From Heligmosomoides polygyrus polygyrus (taxonomy: Eukaryota > Nematoda > Chromadorea > Rhabditida > Heligmosomidae), in contig OX377204.1 in NCBI GenBank assembly GCA_947396885.1, positions 87,678,728 through 87,742,727 of the forward strand: a stretch of DNA of 64,000 nt. The letters run 5' to 3'. Positions 55,801 to 64,000 of this stretch are shown here, piece after piece (the first letter of the stretch is position 1; every line of letters begins with the position of its first letter). Position numbers and translations under genes: made by a program. The notes under the pieces were generated by a model. It ran no database searches. It saw only the letters and a program-made list of their open reading frames with translations, and had not been told where the DNA came from.

Positions 55801-58800
55801 ATCGGGGTGGAGACCAGCTACGCCCAAGTCGTTATGTAACCTGTCCATCAAACGTTGACTAGGCATTTTAAGGTTATTTCTGCCTTAAACTTCCAGTTTT
55901 TTTCGCTTGCACGCAGAGTTTAGCCAAGCCATCTTACGTAGACTGTTCCCACACATTTTCTGTTGAATGGAGCGATGCCGAAACGTTGCCGTACGTCATC
56001 GTTACGGATACGATCCATCCGCAGCATCTTCGCCTTCATGACATTTATTCGACGCTCCGCTTCCTTTTTCATAGACCAGCATTCAGATCTGTACAATGCA
56101 CGGGTCGAACTACCGTGGGATATACCATCGAGTTCAGCTTATCGCTGACTTTCCAGTCGCAGAGTAATCCGGTGGTTTTCATATTCATTTGAGCCATGTA
56201 ATCTGGTTATCTGGTAATATATTAGTTTAGACATTAAAAAAATCCAATCTTCAAAGCTGGTTGCAGTACAATGTGATCGAGTGCCTGTAATTCTTGCCCC
56301 TGTCTCGTACAGTTCTCCGTTCTCATTCACAGAGCGTGAATTCGCGTCTACGAAGCTTGTATCCTACACGTCGGGAACCGCATAGTCGGAATTTGTAGGC
56401 AAATCAAGCATGAGCAAGGATGTGCAGTAGAGAGAAAGAGCGGGAAGCTACTACTTAGGCTTTGAATGAAGATCATCTGACAGTAAAGCACATCGATTAG
56501 AGAATTTGATGAGAATGGCTTCGCTAACTAAGATGAGCAGCTGTTTGAAACTTTCTGTCAAGGATGAATTAAAATTTGAATGATTACGATAAATGACATC
56601 TCGTTAGCTAGTGTAAACTTTCGTAACGTTTCGTCATTAGTCGTAGGGCCCCTTATTTTTGAAGATCATTGCTATGGAAAGCATCATCGAATTGTACTTC
56701 GTTAGTCTTTGAAAGTCTTTGAAAGCAGCTTACAGCGATGCAGACTAATATATGGCCTGCAACAGAGTTTTGCGGCGTGCCGCCGTTAGCAATGAACCAC
56801 CGGAAAGTAATTTTTTTGTAAAATTGAGAACTCCTACACCTAGGTTCTGCTGTGTACTTTATCAGCATGAAGCCGTTCACCACTTCCGTTCGTTCCTCAA
56901 ACGCATTCATTTCGGACCGATGGCCATCGCAATTCTCTGATCGGAATCCGACGGACTAAAGCACGTGGTCCATTTTAAAGGCCAGTGTCCGTGCCGTGCG
57001 CCATCACAGCCCGGAGGCCCAGAAGATCTCTGCGTCGGAAGTGGGAACGACTACCTCCAGATAACCTAGTGCCCATCGTCAAGGAATTCACCAAGCGTTT
57101 TGACTTCTGCATTCGCGCCAAAGGGGGCCACCTCGAGCCGTTCGAATATTTAAGACACGAAGTACTGCTTGCAGCTAATCCTTTAGAAGAACGATGTGCA
57201 CAGTGTGTTTGACATATGAACGTCATGTCTTTCATCGCGGTGGGAATCAACATTTTTCATCATTTTAGACCTTTATGCTGGATGTACAGAGTCGTGTCTA
57301 TACTCCATGTAGCCCGGTTCATATAACAATGCCAGTTAACAGTAGAAGAGTGGACGAGATTCCCACGACTCCAATGATCACAAGCTGTGAATCCCTGAAA
57401 GCATTAAATAGAATCTCCCCTTTTATCGAAGAGTATTATTAGCGCTTCTATTCACTTGAGGCCATCATTAGATACACAGTTAAATATTTTAAGACCCGAA
57501 ATACTGCTTGCAGCTATGCTGAATGTACAGAGTCGTGTCTATACCCCATGTAGCCCAGTTCATACAAAGATTTTAGTAAGTTTGACTTACATTTGGAACA
57601 GTTCGAAACCACTCAAAATTTTTGATACTTCGTGCGAGTACCAAGGCCAACTGTGATCGACCCTTTGGCTGATAATTACGGCATTGAGTCCGTATATTCT
57701 CACAAATGACTCACTTCGCTGCACCGGCTGTCTCTGTTTCTGGAGGACGCAAAATCACAGAGTTTCCTTTTCTGACAACGTCCAAATTGTAGCTCTTCTT
57801 TACACACAGAAACAAATCTATTGCTTCGTCTTCTTTCGGATTTGATTTGTGTAGAGGAAGCAATATGCGACTCAGCTCATTTGCTTTCGTGAGAATATCC
57901 TGAAATGAAATACCCTGCGATACATTTCAAGTAAATTAACATATTATTTCAGGGTGAGTTGATGTTCTTTCCACCACCCTACTTTGGCCTAAAGATGGAA
58001 TTCCGCCTTCCGGTCTAAAAAGCGGAACACGAAACACTGAACAAATCCCACAAAGCAGTTGGAAAAAGTAGCTCTGAACATGGAAACGGAGACTGTGCAC
58101 ATCTTTGTTGAACACGTCCTTGGGCCTTCGGAACCTATAGAGGAACATATGCCCGAGATAAGTTGGGAAGGTAATAAACACCAAACAAGAAACGAACGGT
58201 GAAGAATGCAGAAGTCTCGAAAGGCCCAGGCACCGCACACCTGGCCTTTTACATAAGAAGCGACTTTCTCTGATTGTGAGACATCGATTCGCTTGACGAA
58301 CAGAGCCTTTCGCCACCTCTTTTAAATCAACATGTGCCTCTTACCGCCTGCACCCGGGTTACAGTGCAATCAGACAGTACAGCCCCTTAAACTTCGAAGG
58401 CACTTGTTCCTTTTGTTCAATGACTCAGAAAAACGAAATACGCTTTTAGCATGTAGGAAAGGTGGAGATTTTCGAAGTGCCGTTTAGAGATACGCCCTAG
58501 AATGGCTAGAGAAGAATCCTGTCGTCGCTGGAGTAAGCAATACGGCCCATATCATTCGTAATTTAGGCGTAAAGGGTGCAAAACAAAGCCTTTTCCGGTG
58601 TTTTGCAATCACGCTCTTCAAGTTGATGCTTGTAACCAGATACGCGCGAACAGCATCGAGCAATCCTCCTGATACAACTGGAAAACGCTCAAAGAATGGT
58701 GAAAAGTTTGTTGGTCGACCCACATGTATTCTACTCGTCGCTGCGAACCCCTCCATCGCAGACGACTACGCCCACATAATTTCCCAATTCACCAGACATG

Positions 58801-59022
58801 AAGAAGATTGGCTCAACTTTTAAGCTTACTGTCTAGTTTACATTTTACTCTACATGTTTGTTTTCTTTACCTTCTGCCGATCCGGAGAAATAATTTCCCG
58901 AACGATTAGATACTTCCATATTTTCAATTTAGGAAAATTCTCGATTTCGAAGGGCTCAATTTTTTGAGTATCAAGCTGGCGGATGCCCAGGGTGGTGATA
59001 TCTGTTCCTCCACGTGGTGCCA
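49827..59022 (-). CDS. Single-pass membrane protein, probably L-domain type, gene 3 (5' partial)
   Basis: Exons in reading order: 59022-58871, 57899-57715, 55420-55324 and 49880-49827 (stop at 49829-49827). Entry is in phase 1, then joins are 0, 2 and 0, giving 161 residues and an open frame throughout. Exon 1 has IEPFEIENFPKLKIWKYLI, like the end of a receptor L domain. Exon 2 (ANELSRILLPLHKSN.. to ..SVILRPPETET) is hydrophilic. Exon 3 is a membrane helix (VILAVVGLSSTLLLLAGIII) followed by FRKRQR. Exon 4 gives the tail VNVYYVDPRFVKGKTRK. Acceptors are TTCCAG, TTTCAG, TTTCAG and TTTTAG; donors are GTAAAG, GTGAGT and GTAAGA. Introns hold mariners M7 and M8, SINEs and a LINE relic. The L-domain assignment is weaker than for genes 1 and 2. 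Upstream exons were not found. Confidence 0.7.
50293..51178 (+). mobile_element. mariner-type element M7, GC-rich
   Basis: TIRs CCAGGCTGTCCAATAATTCC / complement with TA at 50291-50292 and 51179-51180. 886 bp, shorter than full length because about 110 codons between the first residues (MDQGRIRTFVYYD) and the first-Asp region are missing. The coding part 50530-51060 is strikingly GC-rich compared with its flanks. It lies in intron 3 of gene 3, antisense. Confidence 0.9.
50651..51106 (+). pseudogene. mariner M7 transposase C-terminal frame, catalytic residues replaced
   Basis: 151 uninterrupted codons: MLCCWWDAKGMLYFELLPQG.., VHLLHGNARPHVAKETQQKL, then SPDIAPSANHLFRPLKHHLA and ..VVDNCGDYIVD. 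The second Asp (HDNARPH) is Gly and the third (APSDYHLF) is Ala. The first (VTGDESW, near 50545) is kept in another frame upstream of a 1-base shift near 50560. It is catalytically dead but otherwise unusually well kept. Confidence 0.8.
51580..51745 (+). repeat. tRNA-like SINE, family S2, forward copy
   Basis: GGCGTGTGAAAAGTGAGCGC.. then AGTGCAGTGGATGTCGATG (box A-like) and TTATGGTTCGGTCCCGGTG (box B-like). An inverted partner is at 52441-52612. Confidence 0.6.
51884..51945 (+). repeat. ~55-bp dispersed repeat, copy 3 of 3
   Basis: AAAACATCGCTGTAACAGCT .. CCAGCCAGTTGAGGCTTAAA. Confidence 0.6.
52441..52612 (-). repeat. tRNA-like SINE, family S2, inverted copy
   Basis: On the minus strand: GTGTGAAAAGTGAGCGCGAA.., TTGGCGCAGTGGGTGGCG, then GTGGGTTTCATAGCTCGGTC. 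Same family as 51580-51745. Confidence 0.6.
52620..52724 (+). other. Weak coding-exon candidate
   Basis: Acceptor CGACCACAG, a 35-codon open stretch KRNPKKLAMVLESPGSTHTV.., and donor GTAAGT, phase 0 at both ends. It resembles a basic cytoplasmic tail, but it is on the opposite strand to gene 3, its acceptor lies at the edge of a SINE, and no neighbouring exons fit. Confidence 0.2.
52960..53115 (-). repeat. Dispersed phrase repeat R, inverted copy
   Basis: TGTACCATTTTCACGTCAAA and AAATCGAATTGGGCAGTTCC are reverse-orientation phrases of repeat R. Confidence 0.5.
53425..53930 (+). repeat. Dispersed repeats (R and relatives) with a worn MITE
   Basis: 53425-53540 matches 34880-35000. 53640-53740 and 53880-53930 are R phrases; the last is cut by mariner M8. 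53745-53870 is a degraded GTTTATACTT..-type palindromic MITE (CAGTTTATACTTTGACGC / GCGTCGAAGTATGAAC) splitting the R repeat. Confidence 0.5.
53932..54829 (+). mobile_element. mariner-type element M8, inactive
   Basis: TIRs TTAGGGTGTCCCATAATTTT / complement, TA at 53930-53931 and 54830-54831, 898 bp. Transposase pieces: LFLHRFRSGLSAYAAHKAIV (N-terminal), AVLIDNAQQH-type second Asp (VLIDNAQQHRAKC), then YSPDSSPCNYAAF where the third Asp is Asn. Frames are broken. In intron 3 of gene 3. Confidence 0.88.
54832..55320. other. Gene 3 intron 3, unassigned
   Basis: No assignable feature next to the membrane exon. Confidence 0.3.
55650..56170 (-). mobile_element. RTE-like LINE relic, family A relative
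   Basis: Minus strand: LYRSECWSMKKEAERRINVM, then MDRIRNDDVRQRFGIAPF, then (55870-55670) RLMDRLHNDLGVAGLHPDQT. These are the C-terminal phrases of family A in the same order, with a divergent sequence. Confidence 0.7.
57024..57160 (+). mobile_element. Tc1/mariner-superfamily transposase C-terminal scrap
   Basis: RRKWERLPPDNLVPIVKEFT and FCIRAKGGHLEPFEY resemble the end of QQDSAP-type transposases (..WDRLP..AVEAFPKRL..VIKAKGGHFE). The rest of the element is not recognised. Confidence 0.5.
57319..57394 (-). pseudogene. Duplicated, truncated membrane exon of gene 3
   Basis: After the acceptor GCTTTCAG it reads DSQLVIIGVVGISSTLLLLT and GIVI, then TGA. It is a close copy of the working membrane exon 55420-55324, lacks the basic FRKRQR part and lies between exons 2 and 3. 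Parts of the flanking introns are duplicated as well. Confidence 0.75.
58488..58823 (+). CDS. Unassigned 111-codon open frame antisense to gene 3 intron 1
   Basis: It reads ALEWLEKNPVVAGVSNTAHI .. PTCILLVAANPSIADDYAHI .. ending EEDWLNF, stop at 58821. The composition is protein-like with an internal methionine at 58623, but the opposite strand is also open for 90 codons, so one may be a shadow. No domain, no clear start, no splice partner. Confidence 0.3.
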   Translation, partial: RYALEWLEKNPVVAGVSNTAHIIRNLGVKGAKQSLFRCFAITLFKLMLVTRYARTASSNPPDTTGKRSKNGEKFVGRPTCILLVAANPSIADDYAHIISQFTRHEEDWLNF

Positions 59023-59039
59023 CTGGAAACTGCTTGCTC

Positions 59040-61937
59040 TGGGAGCCAAGCTAAACATGGGCACTCGATTGGAGGCGACAGACCCTTGTGACGGGCCGGC
59101 CTACGAAAACCCATGTCACATCACATAGTGTACTACGACAGTTCAGGTTTTTCGAGAGGGTGCTACCGCGGGAGTCGACGCGCGCTAGCAAAGCCGGCGA
59201 TTGTGAGGGGTTGCAAGGACGGCATTGGGGGGGATGCAACTGAGCTAGTCCGAAAGTCCCGTAACGTAAGCACGACCAGCGTGGCTACGCTGAATGAGTG
59301 TACAGTAACGGGCCGCTCGTGCGAGTTTGTTGAAGCACTGCAGCGTAGAAGAGATGATTTCTGTGCGGCGCAGGAGTTGTGCAGCAAGTCATGGGGCATA
59401 GGATGTGGCTTCAAGGCCGTGCTATGTGGAAGTCCCTGGACCACCAGTGGTGTCGGAATAATCGTCTCCGCACGATTTCATGACTCGATTGTAAGTGTCG
59501 AGCGCTTTGACGATCGATCGATGAAGATCGTTGTCGCCGCTAAGGAGCGACTCTATCATTTCTTCTCTGGGTGCTCCAAGACAAGCTGCTTCGATCAAAC
59601 CAAGAAAGGGATTTGGAGCAAGCATAATGAGAAGACAGCGAGATAGGACGTCGTTAGTCGCTGGTGACCTTAATGGGCACGTGGGGGCGACGAACGACGA
59701 GTACAGCTGTCATGGTTGGCTATGGGTCGCGTAACGAAAGATGGTTAGAGTGTCCTTGAATATGCGGAATCGTATAACCTCATCATAGTGAAAACCGTGT
59801 TTCGTAAACGTAGCTCCCATCTCATCTCGTTTTATAGGGGCTATAGCAGGACTCAGATAGACTTTGTCCTTGTGAATAATCATGACCGAGACGTGAAGGT
59901 CGTAGAGACGGTCGCCCCCACAGCATCGACCTCTGATCTGCTCTATAAAAGTCACCACTCCAAGGCTGAAGCAGATCGTGAGATGCGGTGCACCGAGTAT
60001 GAAGTGGTGGCGAATGAGAGAGATGGAAGCAGCTGTAATTTCACTCGTGCGGTTACCGATACTTAAGTCGTTGATGAAACTTGCCCTTGGAAGAAGGCGA
60101 CAGAGGATACGTCAAACTGCACAGGCGAAAGCAGTCATTACGAAGCCTGGACGATGCAAGTTCGACAAGCAGTCATGGCTGTGGACAGGCGACGTGAAAG
60201 CAATAGCGCGAGAGAAGTCGCTGTATCACGTGTTGCTCTGCGCAAAGACAGCCGATAACTGGCGGAAATAACAAGAGGCGAAAGAAGCCGCAAAGAAGGC
60301 CGTGGCTGCTGCAAAAGCCACTCATTATCGAGATGTCAACGAGAAGCTCGAGTCACGCGATGGTGAGCGGTACTGCTCCGACTTGCTAAGAATCGCCATT
60401 GGTAGACTAAGGATAATGACAAGTTTTTCGGCTTCAATGATGAGAACGGCCATCTTCTTATGGACCGCAAGAAGCATTGAAGCGATGGCGTGATTACTTT
60501 GAGAAATTTTCCAATATCGGATTTTCTCATCCGGCCATCTCTCCTGTGACGTCTGTCCAAGCCCAGTTCACAAGATCACCGTGTAGGAAACAGAAGCGCT
60601 TTGAAGAAGATGAAGCCTTATTGATGCCAAAGCACGATGATTCCGATTTGGAAGAAGGGTGAGCCAGTCTTGCAGACCGCTCCAATTGCTACGATTGTTT
60701 GATTTCGCATAGCATAAAGATATTTGAGCGAATTGTAGACGGACGAATTCGTGACATCGTCCAGCTTTATAACAATCAGTCTGGCATCGCACCTTGCTGT
60801 GGCAACATTGATGCCATACACGCCGCCCGCCTCCTGTTAGAGAAGCATCGAGCATTGAGAAACAGAAGCCAGTGCATATCGCCTTCCATGATTTGGATAA
60901 GGCCATTGATCGCGTACCACGTGAACTGATATGGTACACCTTGCGACATTATGAAGTTCCTAAAGAGCTCGTAGAGTGGGTACGAATTCTCCACTCTTCT
61001 TCGAAGAGTCGGGTTCAAGCTGCAGCTGGAACCTCGGTAGAGTTTCCCATATCTGTCGGGTACACTGGGATTCTGCACTTTCACCACTCCTTTTTGTTAT
61101 AGTGATGGATGCCATCGCACGTGATCCTCAGAAGCGTGTCCATTGGACGTTGTTTTATGCTGACGACGTATTGCTCACTAGTGAGGATAAAGGTGAACTC
61201 GAGCGAGAGGCGCAAGCTTGGTGTGATCGCTTGGAGCGGTTTGGACTCAGATTGAACGTGAAGAAGACCGAATATCTAACGACGGACGTTACTGAGTCCA
61301 GCTCCATCACGGTTAACGGCATCGAGCTCCCACGCACTTCGGTCTTTAAGTACCTGGGATCAGCAGTGGCGTCTGACGGCGGTCTGACGGTTGAAGTGAA
61401 CTCACGCGTAAGTGCAGCTTGGTCAAAGTGGCGTTCACTGACTGGCGTGCTCTGCGATAGAAAGATCCCAGAGCGCTTGAAATCGAAGATCTACAGAGCA
61501 GTCGTCCGGCCAGTAGCGATGTACAGCGCATGACCAAGGAAGTTGAAACGCGCCACAACGTCATGGAGACGAAGATGCTGCGCTGGAAGCTGTAGTCACT
61601 CGCATGGACCGCATTCGAAACGATGCCATTCGGCAGATGTTCGGTGTCGCGCCGATAGCTGACAAGATGCGCGAAGCTCGCTGGCGGTGGTACGGCCACG
61701 CTCTGCGTGGAAAGGAAGACAGCGTCCGCAGGATAGGCCTTAACTTGATGTAACTGGAAAGCGGCATAAATGCAGGCAGCGCTCGTCTGACGCGATACAT
61801 ATGGACTTGTAGGTTACTGTTGTCTTCCCTGATCTAGCGCTGGATGATCGGGAACGGTGGCTTCATGACACCAGAATAGCGGACCCCGCTACGAGGCGGG
61901 ACAGACGCAAAGAAAGAAGAAGAAGGAGAAGAAGCTT
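59040..61937 (+). mobile_element. RTE-like LINE, family A, longest copy
   Basis: It has an apurinic-like endonuclease region (59266-60060: TSVATLNECTVTGRS, then VAGDLNGHVG, then SRTQIDFVLV). Then come a linker (60100-60660) and reverse transcriptase (60700-61530: [45 protein letters not shown] with an intact YADD box at about 61153, LRLNVKKTEYLTTDV). A C-terminal segment (MRTRKMLRW-type, near 61560-61740) and a GAAGAAGAAGGAGAAGAAG tail follow. The 5' region has the gag-less single-ORF layout expected of RTE. At least six frame breaks or stops. Inserted immediately upstream of the first visible exon of gene 3, antisense to it. Confidence 0.85.
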
Positions 61938-62106
61938 GTGGATGTTCACACTTGCTTGCTTTGTTTAACACACTAGGCTGAACCGAAAGTTTATAGGGTA
62001 AAAAACATGAATACTTACATGTTGCTAAAGTTACCCACCCGACACTTGTTGGCTGAAGCGAAGGACTTTTTCTAGAATTCAAGTGATTATAGGCTGATTT
62101 TCTTAC

Positions 62107-63314
62107 CAGGGAAGGGTCTCAGGCGTAGGTCTAAACGGGGAAATGGATATTACTGCGAGAATCTCGACCCTTCATATGGTAGAAAAACATGTTTCGTTTT
62201 GCTGAGTCTTTGAACCAAAAGAGCTACGGGCCCTCGAAGGGGTGGGGGGGGGGTACAGTAGCGCACCGTCAGCACGTGCCCACGTGCATGCGTGTGCGCG
62301 CGCTGTTGTATGGGACGCGGCGAAAGGGTGTGTGGCGAGCAAGTCGGTGGATCAGCAGGGTACGGGGCTACTTCGCAGGTGCTAGGTCAGGTGTTCGACC
62401 CCCGTGCTATGCAGTATTTTCGCATTTTTCATGATTGCCGTCTGCTTTACCAATTTGCTTCCTACACACCTCCTACATATTTATTTCACTCTATATTGTC
62501 AAATAAGGATCAGATTCGTACTCAATGCGAAGTTTGGGCAAAAACGGTGACCACAACGTCACCACTAATCACCATTACTGTAATTTAACATACTCCAGGG
62601 TACTACGGAAAACGGATGTCAGATTCGTGATCCCCATCCCGAATAACCTTCCTGGGAGAAGTTTGTGCGAAATCGGTGATTATGACTTCGATGGCCCTAG
62701 TCACCCTTACCTACCGTAACCTACCGTAACCTACCGTAACCTACCGTAACCTGCCGAAAATTGAAACACGAATGTCAGGTTCGTGATCAGCACCCCAAAT
62801 AACCTCCCTGGGCAAGGTTTGGGCGAAGTCGGTGATTATGACCACGAGAGCCCTATTCACCCGTACCTGCTGTAACCCACACCTGTTGTAAGGTCACTGT
62901 TTAACGTTCGCTGAAAATCACAAAACATTGTATAATTCAGAAGCTGAGAAAAGTGAGTGAAGCACAGCTCACAGAAACCTTTATTTGACAACTTAGAGTG
63001 AAATAAATGCGTAGCAGATGTGTAGGAAGTAAGCTGATTAAGACTGCCATAAGGCACGACGTTCACGACACTACTGCCACGACTTCAGAGGTCGAGGAGA
63101 GGTCGAAAAAATTTTCGCCCAAACTTCGCCCAAGGGGTTATTTGTGGTGCTGATTACGAATCTGACATCCGTTTTTCAAATTTCGGCCGATGACGGTAGG
63201 TTATGGTGGGTACGGGTGACGGTGCAATACTGTACCCCCAATTTCGAGGGCCCGTAGCGCTTTGGGTTCAAGGACTCAGCAAAAACGAGCTGCGTCTGAG
63301 ACCCTTCCCTGGTT
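62107..63314. mobile_element. TIR element with ~100-bp termini
   Basis: CAGGGAAGGGTCTCAGGCG.., TTTTGCTGAGTCTTTGAACC, then GAGCTACGGGCCCTCGAA on the left. The complement is on the right at 63220-63314. No 8-bp duplication is seen. The interior has a tRNA-like stretch (62340-62405, GGTGTTCGACCCCCG box B) and several ACGGTAGG-type repeats (62500-62890, 63100-63240). Confidence 0.65.
62706..62755 (+). repeat. Tandem CCTACCGTAA units
   Basis: Four or five 10-bp units in a row. The same unit, singly or doubled and in both orientations, forms the core of the ACGGTAGG-type repeat at 8610-8950, 29365-29810, 33840-33975 and 63100-63240, always near GTGCTGATCACGAATCTGAC. Confidence 0.85.
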
Positions 63315-63319
63315 AGGAA

Positions 63320-64000
63320 GGGAAGATTGGAGGTTTGGAAGCCTAGAAAAATTCCTTGCAGCCGTCCACATCTCGGAATACTGCTAGCTTAATATAGGTC
63401 TCTGCTGCTTAACTCGTGGAAGAAGCTGGTCTTGTTGTGTGGAGCGAGTCCATTAAACGATGCTTGTCTCGCTGAGGAAGATTCCGTTAGAAGCTATCCC
63501 CATATGACCTCTTTGGTATGTTCTCAATTACTTTGGAAGTGCTTTTCACTGTCACCTCATTCGTGAACACGGTCGACAAACATTGATTTGTCCCATCATC
63601 AAGATATGCTCATTGCTCTTCGGATTCTTTGCAGACTGCTTTTTAGTCTTCTCGCAATTTTCACAATTCTACTAACTGTTTCCAAGTACAGCATATTTTA
63701 TTCATTTCATGGTATTTATCTAGCTATATGTATTTTTTCCTGACCATTCTCCTATACACTTACACGAGACGGGTCGGGTCATTGCAGATGGTAGCACTTG
63801 TACTCACTCCCTCAACTCTGGAGACCGAAAGTTTTTTCGTCACAAACTTATCTCTAGGGTTATCTTGAATGCAGATCACCAATCTGGCAACCATTTCGTT
63901 GAAACCATGGATGGCGGAATGTTACGTTGGGTGTAAGTAACGGGGTGTACGCAGAATAGCCGGCACTGCTGCCTTTCACAACTCCAGAGGTCGAGGAGAG
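63320..64000. other. Right-edge sequence
   Basis: No exon of gene 3 was found. The last ~140 bases (63860-64000) are another copy of the repeat ending CCAGAGGTCGAGGAGAG, also seen near 63085-63100. Confidence 0.3.

Noticed and set aside
58080..58170. Plus-strand METETVHIFVEHVLG.. piece with a GTAATA donor, slightly like the post-L-domain segment
   Set aside because: The similarity is a few residues, it is antisense to gene 3, and no following exon fits its phase.
57936..58316. 126-codon minus-strand frame in gene 3 intron 1
   Set aside because: It does not fit gene 3 phases, has no good splice sites at its ends and an irregular composition.
61995..62075. Minus-strand candidate exon with a GTAAGT donor near 62018 upstream of gene 3
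   Set aside because: Only one of its frames would join exon 1 of gene 3 and that peptide shows no L-domain pattern; evidence too thin.
26690..62405. Possible functional tRNA genes at the tRNA-like segments
   Set aside because: Box A and box B are recognisable, but I could not draw full cloverleaf arms or T-run terminators, and most are parts of multicopy repeats.
1..64000. CRISPR array, phage or bacterial gene cluster
   Set aside because: Tandem repeats here lack regular unique spacers, and all recognisable genes are eukaryotic with introns.

Overview
This window is eukaryotic and reads like the genome of a clade V parasitic nematode, most likely a hookworm or other strongylid. The evidence is short coding exons with TTTCAG-type 3' splice sites, a 46-base and a 61-base intron beside multi-kilobase ones, two tandem genes with insulin/EGF-receptor L-domain (IRLD-like) exons, and very dense mariner, RTE-like LINE, tRNA-derived SINE, Helitron and hAT-like insertions. 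No bacterial operon, CRISPR array, rRNA or convincing functional tRNA gene was seen. The species call is inference.

Host genes. Gene 1 (+, exons from 759 to 16648, 5' end off the left edge) and gene 2 (+, 32380 to 42731) are tandem paralogues. Each has L-domain exons, one membrane segment and a short basic cytoplasmic tail, with the same intron phases. Gene 2 also shows a signal-peptide exon. Gene 3 (-, exons from 59022 down to 49827) is another single-pass membrane protein with a duplicated, broken membrane exon. Between genes 1 and 2 lie a histone H3-like pseudogene that keeps its 3' stem-loop, a small MADF-domain gene with a 2-base frameshift, and one putative membrane-protein exon. Summing the exons gives open frames in all three main genes: gene 2 totals 795 nt, gene 1 626 nt entered in phase 1, gene 3 488 nt entered in phase 1.

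Layout. 1-16.7 kb is gene 1 with introns packed with mariners (977-1686, 3829-4747, 4750-6031), an RTE-like LINE (about 2380-3482), GC-rich palindromic MITEs (7.9-10 kb), a hAT-like element with an 8-bp target duplication (10439-13192) holding a second LINE, and a long inverted repeat (14832-16113). 16.7-32.3 kb is intergenic and holds a Helitron-like element (17617-18901), the histone/MADF block, a foldback mariner-like MITE (27548-28323) and three tandem 152-bp MITE units (31093-31548). 32.4-42.8 kb is gene 2, whose fourth intron holds a second Helitron-like element split by a second hAT-like element, plus a LINE relic. 43-49.6 kb is repeat-rich (LINE, SINE, rearranged and nested mariners, a third Helitron end). 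49.7-59 kb is gene 3 on the minus strand, its introns carrying two more mariners and a SINE pair. 59-62 kb is the longest RTE-like LINE copy, and the right end is inverted-terminal and ACGGTAGG-type repeats.

Overall, about 2 kb of recognisable host coding sequence is spread over 64 kb. Most of the rest is layered transposon insertion, often resolvable into nested events by target-site duplications. No transposon looks autonomous, because every transposase or reverse-transcriptase frame seen is broken.
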